A stretch of DNA of 64,000 nt from Sialis fuliginosa. Its lineage: Eukaryota > Arthropoda > Insecta > Megaloptera > Sialidae. The notes beneath the pieces were generated by a model. The model saw only the letters and a program-made list of their open reading frames with translations. It made no database searches and was not told the DNA's origin. Below are positions 48,591 through 61,540 of this stretch, piece by piece (position 1 is the first letter of the stretch; the number at the start of each line of letters is the position of its first letter). Location of the stretch: NCBI GenBank assembly GCA_961205875.1, contig OY540822.1, positions 8,682,501 through 8,746,500 on the forward strand. Reading direction: 5' to 3'. The position numbers were made by a program, and so were the translations under genes.

Positions 48591-49099
48591 TATATAGCAT
48601 TGTAGTATTGGTCGAGCATAGTCGAAATCCAAATTTTTGAAATTTTCTACTTAGAAAAATTTGGATTTCGACTATCCTCGACCAATATTAAGTAGCTTTT
48701 TTGTTATCGCACATTTTTCTTGGAAAAATCCAACCTAAATCCAAAATTCAAGCTGAAATAAAAAAAACTGGTAAGCAGAAAATTCCAAAAATTTGGATTT
48801 GACTATGCTCGACCAATATTAAGTAACTTTTTTGGTATCGCACATTTTTCTTGGAAAAATCCAACCTAAATCCAAAATTCAAGCTGAAATAAAAAAAAAA
48901 CTGGTAAGCAGAAAATTCCAAAAATTTGGATTTGACTATGCTCGACCAATATTAAGTAACTTTTTTGGTATCGCACATTTTTCTTGGAAAAATCCAACCT
49001 AAATCCAAAATTCAAGCTGAAATAAAAAAAAACTGGTAAGCAGAAAATTCCAAAAATTTGGATTTCGACTATACTCGACCAATTCTACAATGCTATATA
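48591..49099. repeat. Foldback containing a 133 bp tandem array
   Basis: TATATAGCATTGTAGTATTG and CAATTCTACAATGCTATATA are near-complementary ends. Inside, CTCGACCAAT recurs at 48677, 48808, 48941 and 49074 (131, 133, 133 bp). The repeat unit ends in the same sequence as the element's right arm. Flanks 48130-48310 and 49135-49260 are a diverged direct duplication (TCGATTTTAACATA; GATTGCGTCAAAAAAT). Confidence 0.85.
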
Positions 49100-50469
49100 T
49101 TTTGGTATCGCACATTTTTTGTTGTATGGCTGTGTAATGGAAATTTATATACAGTGGACGAAAAAATGTTTGATTTTTAAAATATTTATATCGATTTTAA
49201 CATACATGCAATTTACCAAGGTTATTTATTTAGAAACACATGCCGATTGCGTCAAAAAATTAACATTGTTTGAAAATAATTAGCCAAGACATTTTTTAGA
49301 TTGTTAAACATTTAATTCATTGTTGTTAATAAATAAAAGTCATGAAACATATGAAAAAAATTCTGTTTTCATTATATTAGTCGAAAAGCTGGTATATATT
49401 ATAATATTTTATAATTGTGAAGTACTTACCATATGATATTATGTTGACTAAGTTATTAGTTACATTTTACAGAAAATACTGACAAAATATTAAGGGGGAA
49501 ATATAAAATAAAATTGATGAAATATACATAAAATTATTGTTTGCTTATTAAGTTTTTTGAAATGCATTGATGCAATTTTACTAATTCGATTTAGTTATTT
49601 AAAAAAATGACATGAAGTTAAAATATTCAAACCGTTTTTGAGATATGTCGTCATAAAGTTTTTGTTGTTTTAAATTTGAAAGAAAAAAAAATGATCGTGA
49701 CGTTCAAACTGATTGTTTACATTTTCAGCGTGTCTATTTTTAAATGATGCAATACTTTAAAATTCAAGAAATAATATTTTGAATTTCACGTCATTTTGTA
49801 CGAAAATTGAAAACAATTTTTAAATATCAAAATAATGTTTAAAAAGTAAAAAATACAACATTTTCTTACCGATATCTGCCAAGATTTATTAACACACCTG
49901 TAGTTAAAAGAATATGAATAATTATTTGTTAAATTTAATTTTTCCGAAGTTAGTCGTTTTTTTTTTTTTTTGGTGACTATAGCTCCTTAGATACTAAGGT
50001 AAAGTTTTGTAATTTTGTGAAAATATATTAATTTGAAGTTTTATATTTGACTTACTTTTTATAAAATAAATATATATGCACTTAAAGTCAAAATGTTTCA
50101 ACACTTTATTTAATAAAAAAAAAAAAAAAAACTATTAAACTTATTTAAATAAATCTAAAATTTCATAGTTTTCGTGTTAGAGAATTTTATCAAATCAACA
50201 TTAAATAACTGCCAATGCAATGTTGCAAACACAACCGAAAAAAAAAAAAATATGTCCAGATAAACCAAATAGAAATTTATTACTATATCCCAAAAATTCA
50301 GTAATCTAAATATCGCATGCGAAAGAACGCCAATACACGTTTATTAGTGTGTTTGAAAACTCGTGGTCGACACCAATCAAGATATGGCATTCGCTGTTGA
50401 CGACCGTGAGCTTCGAACGCAGAACACTAACTATCGGTAACGCATGCCGTCGTTGTAGCTCTAGCTCTC

Positions 50470-51920
50470 ATCTCCGAACCCTCGTTATACGGTCGGCAAC
50501 GCGCAACGTGATCAACTTAGTACAGTTAAACGCCGTTGTAGGGGAAATGGACTCCCTCCTATATAATATATGGTATTTTTTATTATTGGCTAAGATAAAG
50601 CTACCAGTTATGGCCGCTATAAGATCAAGTTTTCGTTGTTTTTTTGGATTAATAGGTTTGTTTTTTGTAACCCTCGTTATTCGGTAGGCAACGTGATCAA
50701 CTTAGTACAGTTAAACGCCGTTGTAGGGGAAATGGACTCCTATATAATATATAGTATTTTTTATTATTGGCTAAGGTAAAGTCACCAGTTATGGCCGCTA
50801 TGAGATCAAGTTTTCGTTGTTTTTTTGGATTAATAGGTTTGTTTTTTGTAACCCTCGTTATTCGGTAGGCAACGTGATCAACTTAGTACAGTTAAACGCC
50901 GTTGTAGGGGAAATGGTCTCCCTCCTATATAATATATGCTATTTTTTATTATTGGCTAAGGTAAAGTCACCAGTTATGGCCGCTATAAGATCAAGTTTTC
51001 GTTGTTTTTTTGGATTAAGGGGCTATGCTAGTTTATCGGCCAAAAAAGGTGTTTTTCACGATTTTTTTTCCAGCAATCTATGACAGATATCGTTCTAAAT
51101 CTTTTTGGGTTTAATAAATGCACTATTGAAGTACACAAAAAATTTTTTTTTATTAATTTTACTATACATATATGTGTATAATGCAGGTATGAAAAAAAAA
51201 CAGGTGCGCAGTGTCCCAGTGTTTTAGCAGGAACGAAACACCTGAAACACAAAACAAGATATGTCTTTTATTCAGTAGGTGGTTGGCTATGGCCTGAACT
51301 AGAATTTTAATTTTTGGGGCAAAAATAACAAAATGGCGGCTGTTTGAACAAACGGAATCGAAAAAGGCCCTTTTTTTCTTGGTTTTTCCTTGTAAAAAAA
51401 TAGAAAAAATTGGAATTTTGACATAATCCTAGTTCCAGCCATGCCTATATATGTAACAAACGTGTGGTTAAAATTTCAGACCGATCGACCGAGTAGTTTT
51501 CGAGAAATCATTGGGACAGTATCGAAAAACATCATTTCGAGAAAAACGCGTTTAAAGTTTTTTTTTTTTGAAATTGTTATAAAGTTGATACTTACAACTA
51601 ATCAGCAATGCCGGCACCATAGGCTCAGATCACTCTAAAATTTTAACACAATATTTTCGAAGGTATTTACATTCGAAAAATGAAAAAAAAAATTGATTTG
51701 CATAAACTAGCATAGCCCCTTAATAGGTTTGTTTTTTGTAACCCTCGTTAGGCAACATGATGAATTAGTATCGTTAAATGCCGTTGTAGGGGAAAGGGAC
51801 TCCTATATAATATGCAATTTTTTATTATTGACTAAGGTAAAGCTACCAGTTATGGCCGCTATAAGATGAAGTTTTTTTTTTTTTTTTTGGATTAATGGGC
51901 TTGTTTTTTGTAATTCTCAT
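50470..51920 (+). repeat. 181 bp tandem array split by a TTAA element
   Basis: Units bounded by GGATTAATAGGTTTG start at about 50649, 50830 and (after the insertion) 51720, with a first unit from about 50470 and a partial last unit from 51892. Each contains AACCCTCGTTA and AACGCCGTTGTAGGGGAAA. 50345-50470 upstream is GC-richer and unique here; the 112-codon ORF spanning it has no recognised domain. 49261-50344 shows nothing recognisable. Confidence 0.88.
51019..51719. mobile_element. TTAA-flanked element inserted in the tandem array
   Basis: Ends GGGGCTATGCTAGTTTAT and ATAAACTAGCATAGCCCC are perfect inverted repeats, bounded by TTAA at 51015-51018 and 51720-51723. Sister array units read ATTAATAGG at the same place, showing one TTAA in the empty site. 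The interior has no intact transposase. Confidence 0.92.
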
Positions 51921-52523
51921 GAACTGATGATGTTTTTAATAAAACAAGTAACTCTTTATTTAATCAATTTAATTACCAAAGTCCGCAAATATAGTTTGTT
52001 TTTTAAATTATAGTCTTTTATTTTGTTTATGTTTTTTCTCCAGTAATGGATAAAGTAAAACCAAAAACACAAAAGATATAAAAGAAAGAATCGTCAAATT
52101 TGAAACAATGGAAAACAATTGCTATAATAATATAATAATTAATTAATTAATTATACTCCACCATTTTGACACCTATCATCAAATCATGCTGTAAGACAAT
52201 TAAATGTATATAGATTAATATTCAGAAATGGTAGTAATCAAATATCAACACATATTTCTAAATCAGTACATTTAATTAAAAATTTGCCATTACTGTCTTT
52301 TCATGTTAAATCCTAGATTTTCATAAAATATTAATAGCCACGATACTGCTCAGAAAAAGTATCTAACTATTGGTGAAAACTGCATTGAAATCGGTTCAGT
52401 AATTCCCGAGTCTATAAGCCTCATATAAACGAACATTCATTTTTATATATGGGAGATTGCAAAAACAAAAAATATTTTATTTGAATGCTTTAATATTTTT
52501 TTTCTCAATTTATTTAAAATTAG

Positions 52524-52600
52524 CTTCGCTAGCGGGAACTACGGAATTATTGTTTAGGATTTTTGAAAAATATAGTTTGTTCTGAATTAAAATAAAATCA
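52524..52600 (-). mobile_element. Helitron 3' fragment
   Basis: GCTTCGCTAGCGGGAACTACGG and AATTATTGTTTAGGATTTT match the 3' region of the Helitron at 29261-30047. Just upstream, 52380-52460 (ATCGGTTCAGTAATTCCCGA) resembles a common insect retroposon tail. 52600-52990 has nothing recognised. Confidence 0.6.
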
Positions 52601-52999
52601 CGGAATTATAGATTTAGAAATTTTTACATTGTATTAACCTACCTTGCATCTGGACTGGAAATACTTGTAGAGTTCACATATGTAGCGTTATTATAATTCT
52701 TATAAAAGTCAAACAAAAAACAAAATAATTAAGAAATACACATTTTTTTTCATTTAAACAAAATTTGGAACAACTTACAGTAAAGTCTGAAAACTTTATC
52801 ATTTCAACAATTATCAAAAACTTTTTATAACGATCTTATTAAATATTTAGAACTGACAATGAGTTTAGTTTCATAGCTTTTTTGTGTCCGGTTTTTGATG
52901 ACAGACTGAAATGAATATTTTTGGTGACATTTAGCAGAGGCGGCAGTACGAACAATTGTATTTTTTTTTTCAAATTGCACTTTATTTTTTACATATAAT

Positions 53000-53700
53000 T
53001 GGAAGAGATTGGAAAAATAGTTGTTATTTTAAATTCATGAAATAGTTACTATATAGTTGATTTTTTTTTCTGTAAAATAGTTAGCAAATAGTTTTTTTAA
53101 TCAAAATAGTTACAAATATTTTTTCGATTTAATCAATAAATTAGTGAAACCAACGTATTAGTAAAAAATGTCAAATCCAAAATTTTCGAGGAAAACATGT
53201 TATGGTCGATTCTAGATAGATTTTTGAAACTAAAAAAAAATTAAACAAATAAATATGTAAAAACATAACATAAATATCTATTAAAAAATATCTGTATAAT
53301 AGACAAAATGTATTTATAAAAATATATAAAACTAAAAAAATCTACAAAGAATTGTATGAATAAAACTCATAATTATAAGGAAATCGCAAGAAATATATAT
53401 TATGTTTATTATCCATCTATAAACATGTATAATATTTTTTATTTTTTTGAAAAAAATTAATATTAATAATTAGAATTATTTCAAACTTTGTCTTTATGAT
53501 TTTTTTTCAATACAAAATTTTAAATGATGGATAAAAAAAAGGCAAATTGTTTTAAAATAGTTGGAAAGGTAAAATAGTTGATTTCAAATTGGGTTCAATC
53601 AAACCAGTTTTCTGAAATCGATGGAGATATGTAATAAAAATTACAATAATTGCATTTTTCGCAATAGTTGAAAAACTATTTTTCCAATCTAATAATTGGA
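53000..53700. repeat. Dispersed repeat F, copy 2 (inverted)
   Basis: Reverse complement of 23885-24600: TAGTTTTTTTAATCAAAATAG, ACATGTTATGGTCGATTCTA and CTATTTTTCCAATCT correspond base for base over long stretches. Confidence 0.75.
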
Positions 53701-54099
53701 AAGATAATTTTTTTTACCGAATGCATCATATAAACCGGAGATATTTTATCTCTAATAATGAAAGGGCATATGGATTTTTTTTATACCGTGTTTTCATTTT
53801 AAAACTTAAAAATGTTTTACATAATTTGGTTGAGTTTGAGGGGGAAACAAAATGGCATTATTAGTTTACGTTTTCAACGTCAACTTTGTTTTTCAAATGG
53901 AAACTTATATTTTGTTTCCTCGCCATATCGAAGATACGAGATGCTTTGCGATCGTTTTAAAATAAAAAAATAAAAATTGTTCTCCGATTTCAAAATTGTA
54001 ACTTGATCTTTCCGTTTCAGGTCAAGACAAATAATTTTTGTTTCGTGTCTGTGTGTCTGTCCCCTGAATCCCGAGTTCGAATCCCAAATTTTTTTTTGT

Positions 54100-54325
54100 T
54101 TTGTTTATTTTGTGGAGTAAAAAGTTAATAAACAATAAATAATACAAAAAATCGCGTTCTACCTGTACACGATTTATGCATTTTTTTGTTTTATGAATTA
54201 TTAAAAAAGCGCCAAGGCGATTTTTTTCTTTTTGGTCTTAAAATGTTCCTTAAGTACTAAAGAATTGAAAAAATCAGAGGTAATAAATTTTTTTATTTAA
54301 GATGGTTTCCAGAGCACCGTACATT
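54100..54325. repeat. Family E partial copy
   Basis: AGTTAATAAACAATAAATAA and TTTATTTAAGATGGTTTCCAGAGCACCGT match the left part of 31668-32632 in reverse complement. 53700-54100 shows nothing recognised. Confidence 0.6.
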
Positions 54326-54334
54326 GAGAATACA

Positions 54335-54530
54335 TTTTTTTAATTATGGGAAAATAAAACGCATTAATAACATTTTAACACGTGTGGAGTATTCTGGTGT
54401 TAATATTTGATTTGATTGCCTGCGACTATGAGCATTATATTATTGATGTCTTGATGTATAGAAACATTGGCATTGGCCTCGAAATTGATAACATTGAATT
54501 GCTTTGACTTCCGTTTTAATTATGAAAAAA
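54335..54530. repeat. Dispersed repeat shared with 58400-58595
   Basis: Blocks ACACGTGTGGAGTATTCTGG, GAGCATTATATTATTGATGT and AACATTGAATTG correspond in order to 58400-58595. 54640-54730 then starts TAGTGTCCGACTGAACATTC, an end seen reversed at 23745-23765. Confidence 0.6.
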
Positions 54531-55527
54531 ACACACGATGTATCGTTTTCCTCAGCGTTATAGGAGGGGGGTAACCTTGAAAGTACGAATGCAAGAAAAA
54601 TATGTTACTTTGAATGTTTATTTTTCTGGAACTAATAACTAGTGTCCGACTGAACATTCGATTTCGGCCACCTTAGGCCAAAATTTCACATTCGGCTGAA
54701 TAATCGGCTTCGGCCAAAATTAAGCCGAAGGTTGAATTATATATTTGTTAGTTGAAGTATTATTTTATGCGATATATACGTTCCACAGAAAACCGCATAT
54801 AAAAAATCGCACAAAAAAGGACATACATAGCTTACATTAGAAAATAAGGAATAGATAGATAGATAAATTTCTTTATTTTGGCTTTGTTAATAGGATTAAT
54901 ATCGTCAGTGAAGCGTTCTCTAATTTTCTAAAACCACGTACCTAAAAGCAATGAGTTTAAATAAACCAAAAATCGCATAATTTTTTTCTGAAAACTCATA
55001 TTATACATAATCCCATTCTTTTTAAATCTTTTACTTTCGAAGATATAACCTATGGGCAGGGGGGGAAATATTTTGTCGATTTTTTATTTTATTTTTATAA
55101 CAACAAAACGTTTACATATTTAATTTTTATCAATAAATAAAACCATTACTTATTAGTATTTTAAATAGTTGGTATATTTTGTTGTTGATTAACTATATTT
55201 TTTTAAAATTTACTATGATTGAACACTTGCTTGTTTATCCCCTTCGATTTTATGAGACAAATTGCAATCCTTTATCTGCGACGGGGCGAAATATTGAGAT
55301 TTTGTTCGCTATTTATTATACAAAATAGTAAATATCTCGGTTTCTATGTGAGGTAGTGGGTAATTTTTTCCCCTAAAACTCCTACACTGCACCGGATCGA
55401 ATAATTTCAATTACCACCCTTCATCTGTGACAGGGGGCAAAATATTAAAGGTCGGCTATATGTGTTTAAAATCCTATAAAAATTATTTTAACATTTTTTA
55501 TGCAAATACATTTAAGATTTTAGGGAT

Positions 55528-55545
55528 GGGGGGGGGGGGGGGGGG
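55528..55545 (+). repeat. 18-base G run
   Basis: An uninterrupted G homopolymer in an AT-rich setting; further G-rich runs at 56279-56292 and 56446-56464. Possible G-quadruplex, or a collapse point in sequencing. 55130-56548 has no gene. Confidence 0.95.
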
Positions 55546-56548
55546 TAAAAGTCATTAAATTATAAAATTGATTATATAAGTTATCTACTGTTTTTTTATT
55601 TATTGCTCTATGATTATTAGTTCCGGGGATATAAGCTTTCAAAGTGTGACATATTTTCGTGAAAAAAATTCAAAACCGGAAAATCTAATTTTTTTATGTG
55701 CGGCCCTTGGAAAAAGTTAGGTCGTCAATGCGGCCCGCGGTACAATTTGGGTTGGCCAGGCCTGTTGTAGAGCATATTAATATGCAATTGCGCATTCTGA
55801 ATTAAATGGTGTAGGTGTAATAATGTAAAATAAGTAGGAACATGTTTGGGTAACACATTAATAAATATTTGATAAAAGTTTTATTATTTTTTTTTGGTGA
55901 AAGTATTCCCGGCTTACGGTATCTATAGAGATTTAGTTATTGTATTAATCGCTCAAACATCGGCCGTATAACGTCGCGCACACTGCCGTTATACCGTTAA
56001 AGCTCGCATACATAGTTCTCTTGCATCTCTCTCCGCACTGCTTGTTATATCATCAAAAATATGTATCTAAAAAATAAACATACATTATCTAGAAAAATTC
56101 CCTGTTGTCTGCAAAAAAAATATTCTTGTGCTGAAAAATGGACCTAGTTGGTTCTCTGTAGATATTTATTTTTATTGGATATTAAAAAAATTATACGCAG
56201 TGGCGTACACAATTATTTTAATAATGTGTACCTTGATAATTTTTGTTATAAAAATATATCAGTATTTATGATACATAGGGGGAGGGGGGGGGTCCGTAAA
56301 ATCTTACGAACACTTATGTGGGGGAGGTTAAAACGTTACTTATTAATTATTTTGAAAATATCAGTGCTTTTTTTTTAATTATTTAACCAATTAAAATTTT
56401 TTAGTCAATGTACTTTACACATATATTTCTTATACTTTTTTTTTTTTGGGGGGGGGGAGGGGGGTCGAAAATTTCAAAAAGCATCCTTGTGTAATTAATG
56501 GACGTTCCTTAATTAAATTAAATTACATTTGTTGTTGTATTTATAACA

Positions 56549-57128
56549 GGGACTTGAATCAGAATTTATTTATCGTTCTAGTTCAAATATAAATTTTGGA
56601 TTGGGTTTGGGTTCACTATTTTGGTTGAAAACCCGTTATTTTTTCAGGATTCAGGTTCGGGTTCGGGTTCAAGTTTGTAATTGAAAGAAAATTATTTTAT
56701 TGGAAAAAAATTATAATTAAAAAATAAAACATTTTCTGAAGAAGAAAAACATTAATAACCATTAAAATATGGCTAGAAAAACGGACAAAAAATAAAATTA
56801 TATTTTAAAGATTGAAATATCTACAGTCATAGAATTAAAAAAAGAAAGTAAAAAATATTTAAATTTTAATAGTGGATTTGATAACTCACATAATACGATA
56901 AAATGCAAACAGATTTTCAGTTAGTTTATTAAATAATCTCTTCAAAATCATTAGAGAAAAGTATTAAAAATAATGTATTGAACCTTTTAAAAATATATGG
57001 TTTACCGGTCATCCATGGAAAGGTTCGGGTTCAGGTTCAGGTTCGTTGACTTTGTTATATAATGGTTCGGTTCGGGTTCAGGTTAATGAAAATTACGGAT
57101 TTTTTCGGGTTTCGAGTTCAATTCCCTA
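56549..57128. mobile_element. hAT-type element, second family, shorter copy
   Basis: CAGGGACTTGAATCAGAATT at the left and GAGTTCAATTCCCT at the right; interior blocks GGTTCGGGTTCAGGTTAATG and TTGAACCTTTTAAAAATATA shared with 35658-36826. Target duplication not convincing. Confidence 0.7.
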
Positions 57129-57612
57129 ATTTTTACGTAGTATACATATTAGAGAATGAATAAAAAATATGAAAACTGATTAAATATGCGCTGTATATAA
57201 AAATTAATTCTACTAATCTTATTTTTAATGAGACGCAATATATCAGATATATATGTCAGTAAATTTTAGAATACCCGCCACTGAATATATTTACTAGTTG
57301 CACAATAAATACAAAACAATAAAGAAGAATTTAACTTGAATAAAATAGATGCTAGTTTTTTGGTTTTTGAATAAGAAAAGTTTCTTCTCTTCATTTGTTT
57401 TCAAAGATACAATTCAATATAAGTTTCAAACAAGTTTATAATGGAGAATTTATGTTTTATATTTTATTTCAATACTAGAATTTATCCGCGGGTTTGCCCG
57501 CGTCTATTTGGAAATAGGTGAATGCCCGCGCAATTGACTGTTCTAATAAAAAATAGGCACTGCAGGGAACGGTTTTATTTATATTAGAAAATATTAATTG
57601 TAAATTATTTTG

Positions 57613-57808
57613 ACCAAAAAACGGAACAACGAGCTTTGATTGGTTGATTCATGGAATTTCTGGTGAAACTAGTTTCTTTATCATTCTGGTTACTTCTTTC
57701 TCATTTCCTTACACGCTTAAAAAATAACATTATTTTAATTTCTGGTACATTCCACCAGAAATTCCATGAATCAACCAATCAAAGCTCATTGTTCACTGTT
57801 TTTGGTCA
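57613..57808. repeat. Foldback, ~55 bp arms
   Basis: AGCTTTGATTGGTTGATTCATGG (57632) is complemented at about 57762-57787; arms extend from ACCAAAAAACGG to TTTTTGGT. 57480-57535 just before it has a CCGCGGGTTTGCCCGCG end-like motif. Confidence 0.75.
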
Positions 57809-57855
57809 GTCGTAAACGTGACCAATGTCTTATCAAAATCGATCCAATCAACAAA

Positions 57856-58076
57856 GAGGCCTGTTTCATTTTTTCCCAAATTAGAGATTAAAAATGAAAC
57901 ACACTTTTTTAATTTTTAAAGTCCGTGTTGTATCGTACAGTTCAATTGACGTAAGTATTTAAAATGGTTATTCATAAGCGCATCTAGTAGAAAAAATTAA
58001 ATTATGAATTTGTATCGTTAACTGTCAAAAAACATGAAAGATTTGTATTTTGTTTCACTTTTACCCCAGTTGACCC
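57856..58076. mobile_element. MITE family A, copy 4 (3' half)
   Basis: Starts at AGAGGCCTGTTTCA and runs to ACCCCAGTTGACCC, collinear with the second half of 45610-46114. It retains the single CTTTTACCC target. Confidence 0.82.
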
Positions 58077-58399
58077 TATTATGTATACTTGGTTCTGTTA
58101 ATAATACTACAGTTAGTTAAATGTTAGTCCTTATTGCAAGATGAAGTGTCGAAATCTACTCTATTATTTAAATTAAGTACTATTTAATAATAAATATTAA
58201 AAATGTATCTAAAATCAATTAGAACAAAACAATGTCTTAATAAATTAAATGAGAAAATGAAACGCATTGTAGCATGCTGACAAAGCTCTAGTCTCATAAA
58301 AAAAATCTCTTAGGTTGTCATGCATTGAAATCAGTGACTTGTTTTTATTTTTATTGTCATAACATATGGTTCTAAATAACAATAAAGGTCATATCATTG

Positions 58400-58595
58400 G
58401 AAATACATTTTTTTTTAATAATGGGAAAATAAGACGTTATAACGAGATTTCAACACGTGTTCTGGTGTAATTTCATTGTCACTACGTACATATGAACATT
58501 ATATTATTGATGTGTAGAAACATTAGCATTGAACTTTAAATTGTTGACATTGAATTGATATTACTCCCCTTTTAATTACGAAAAGCTGAACGATA
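58400..58595. repeat. Dispersed repeat shared with 54335-54530
   Basis: GAAATACATTTTTTTTTAAT through TTTTAATTACGAAAA, collinear but diverged. 58077-58400 has no recognised feature. Confidence 0.6.
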
Positions 58596-58824
58596 CTTAA
58601 ATTAATCCTATCGGTTTTAGCGGTAAAAATCAAATCGAAATGTTACTGAATCGGAACAATTAAGTTTTGTCACCACAGCTCCAAAACGAACCTTCCACTT
58701 TATATGAGTATAGTCAACATGTTTTTCATTGAATTAATGAACCAAAATCTTCATAAAATTGGAACACTTGCTACGGTCTGTTCGCAATAGCACGAAATTG
58801 CACGTTCTCTTTGTCATATGTTAT

Positions 58825-59508
58825 TTAAGGTAGTTCTCGTGCAAACGTCATTTCGATAGAATTAAAAAAAAAATCAGGGCATAAAAAGAATAATGATATT
58901 CTATCCAATCGTGAAATTTTAAAGAGATCGACCGTTTTAAACTCGAGATAATTGTCATCAAAGTTTGCCACTTTTGTACGTATCAGCTATATCAAGTTCG
59001 TATTATGTCCATTTTCATGACTAAAACTTCGATAGATTTTGATAAAAAACTATCAAACAATAAAGGTTTATTTATATGTGATAAAAAATTTAATTATATT
59101 TCAAAAACAAAATGATTGACCGTTTCATATTTGAAATTTAATTATATTTCAAAAACAAAATGATTGACCGTTTCATATTTGAAATTTAATTATATTTCAA
59201 AAACAAAATGATTGACCGTTTCATATTTGAAATTTAATTATATTTCAAAAACAAAACGGTCAATCATTTTGAATTTTTTATCACATATCATAATAATAAC
59301 CCTTTACTGTTTGGTAGTTTTTTATCAAAATCTGTCGAAGCGAGAAAATATATTCATAGTATGATTGTGTTTATAATAATTTGTATAGACGGCTTTGGGT
59401 ATAGACTTGATCAAAAATTCTCTGTAGCAACGCAATTATTTTCGATATTTTACTATGGTATTATGAGCGTAACTTTTTGTTGGTACTGTAGCACGAGAAC
59501 TACCTTAA
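58825..59508. mobile_element. TTAA-flanked MITE family B, copy 2
   Basis: TTAAGGTAGTTCTCGTGCAA at the left and GCACGAGAACTACCTTAA at the right, in reverse orientation to 2611-3201 and about 93 bp longer because of an internal tandem repeat. The 81-codon ORF near its right end spans element and flank and is not credible. Confidence 0.85.
59095..59250. repeat. 48 bp tandem repeat inside family B
   Basis: GATTGACCG recurs at 59114, 59162 and 59210; units are identical by eye and contain the near-palindrome TTTGAAATTTAATTATATTTCAAA. Copy 1 of the family has a single unit. Confidence 0.9.
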
Positions 59509-59689
59509 TATGCCATACTTTTAATAATAACAAGCTTTGGGTTGGGGTGAGACCCTTTAGGTCCGCACAATTAACTTCCCAATACAGTATGATTATAAAT
59601 ACTTGAATACTGATTATTTATTGTTTCCATATAGTTTATGTGAATATTTTTTTAATATGTATATGAAAAATTTTAATGGAATTGGTCAG

Positions 59690-59950
59690 AAATAAAACTC
59701 ACTTTTGTATTATGAATATTAGTTTTCTAATATCCTAATGTTAATAATATAACACACATTTTTAGAATAACTAATTTGACAATTTGAATTAAATTGCATT
59801 TGTTTTTATAATAACTAATCTGACAATTTAAATTTAATTGCATTTGTTTCCAAGGCAACATGAATTATAGACTTATTTATTAGTATTTAAAATTCAAATT
59901 TTGAGGGTGGTCTTCGCCTTTCACCCCTTCTATGGCTGTTTAGGCACGTA
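59690..59950. repeat. Dispersed repeat G, partial copy 3
   Basis: AACTAATTTGACAATTTGAA, TTTGTTTCCAAGGCAACATG and TATGGCTGTTTAGGCACGTA match 34600-34760. AACTAATTTGACAATTT is itself repeated near 59810. Confidence 0.65.
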
Positions 59951-59994
59951 TAACAAAAAAAATATTGAAATACATTTTTCATTATTATAAAAAA

Positions 59995-60088
59995 AACACG
60001 TAAATCGGATAAGTGGTTTTCGAGATATAAGCGCACCAACGAACAGACAGACAGACAAAGAGATGTTGAGCTTTATATATATTAAGGA
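59995..60088 (-). mobile_element. Helitron 5' fragment
   Basis: On the minus strand TCCTTAATATATATAAAGCT follows an A; the CTGTCTGTCTGTTCGTTGG block and TATCCGATTTACGTG match the 5' end of 21774-22723. The rest of the element is absent. 60089-61350 is AT-rich without a recognised gene. Confidence 0.75.
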
Positions 60089-61353
60089 TTATAATAATAA
60101 TTTTATTCCTTAATCACTTTTACATTACATATTAAGGATATATAATAATTTCTATTTTAAAGGATTTTAAATAAATAAAAAAAATATTATAATTAAAACT
60201 TTTATTTTTGGATTACTAATTTGCTAGCTTTTAAGCTTAGGGTGAACAGAGTGCAGATAACGATATGAGAGGTGTATATGAAGTTTTGTATATTGTTCTT
60301 TGTCTATCAGTAATTTGCAATCCACTGAATATTATCGTTATAGGCAACGGATAGCGAAGCATAAATAATCTACTTTAAATGACGTCACGTGTGGAATACA
60401 CTGTTAAAAATATATCTACACACCTGTGTATATCTGTTATGTAATTATCATTTGTAAGCTAAAGCGACTTAACTTTAAAAAATATGGATGTTTAAAATTT
60501 ATTATTCAAATTATTTTCAGGGTTGTATTTCTGCTTAGATTTAATAAATAAATGTACAAGAACTGGTCTAAAAAATATGGTTGGTAAATAATGGTACATT
60601 AATATAAATAAAAATACTTCTTAAAGATGTATGGCAAAAATATTGTAAATCTAGATGCAATGAACGATCAAAATCAAATTATGAATTATTCGCTTTAAAT
60701 GCTTATAAGAAAGTCAAATTGGTTTATATACTACATAAACTATATTAATACATTTGTTTAAAACCTTATTTCCCATTATTTTAGTATTTTAGCCAAAAAA
60801 TTAATATTTGTGTTGATAATACGAAAAAATTTTATTCTTAATACATCTGTCAGATATAAAAACAAAAGAAGTATTTTATTGTTATAAATGACATAAATAA
60901 AAATATGTGGAACATATAAATGTAATGAAAATAATAATATTAGTACTTCATATGCTTACATATGTATATGAAAAAATATGTAATAAAAACAAATCATTAC
61001 ATTTCAGAAGGCAATTTTTTTTTTTTCAATATTTTTCAGCAATAATTATTTTTTCTCACAATTTAGTTCTTTATGCGTATAATATTTTTTATGAAACATG
61101 TTGCTAAATATGTAAGTGACGTGTTGTGAAAATTTCAGATTTTTCTCGATGCTTGAACCATGTGTTTTATTGGACATTAACTGTAAATACACCATTCTGC
61201 CATAAGAGCCAATGTTAATTTTTTTAAATAATAACTTTCAAACTATGTTGTAAAACCTTTTGAAATTTTGTGTGGATACTTAAGATTTATAAAGGAGTAA
61301 CTTCTCCAAATTTCAACTATTTCTCGTTGAAATTACATACCTGCCATACATCC

Positions 61354-61540
61354 TTAAGGGGAAATATGAGTAGACGGCGGGAAAAATAGATGAATTTCAG
61401 GAATTATTATCTCAAAAATGAATTGTTCGATTTTATCCAGGTTTATTTTATTCTAAAGTATATATATATATTGACGTATGCTTACATTTTTTTATAAATA
61501 TATATCGAGCGCTGCGAAAAACCTTATAATATTTATTTGG
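61354..61540. mobile_element. TTAA foldback, one arm
   Basis: TTAAGGGGAAATATGAGTAG followed by GGAATTATTATCTCAAAAAT and AAAGTATATATATATATTGA; same family as 33010-34208 and lacking its nested insertion. 61541-62270 shows no feature. Confidence 0.7.

Noticed and set aside
50349-51083. ORFs of 112 and 88 codons as a gene
   Set aside because: They run through tandem repeat units and differ only by unit number; no recognised domain.
52380-52460. LINE 3' end
   Set aside because: Only a short retroposon-tail-like stretch; no reverse transcriptase sequence seen anywhere in the window.
55528-55545. G run as a telomeric or functional G-quadruplex
   Set aside because: A plain homopolymer with no repeat register; may be a sequencing or assembly effect.
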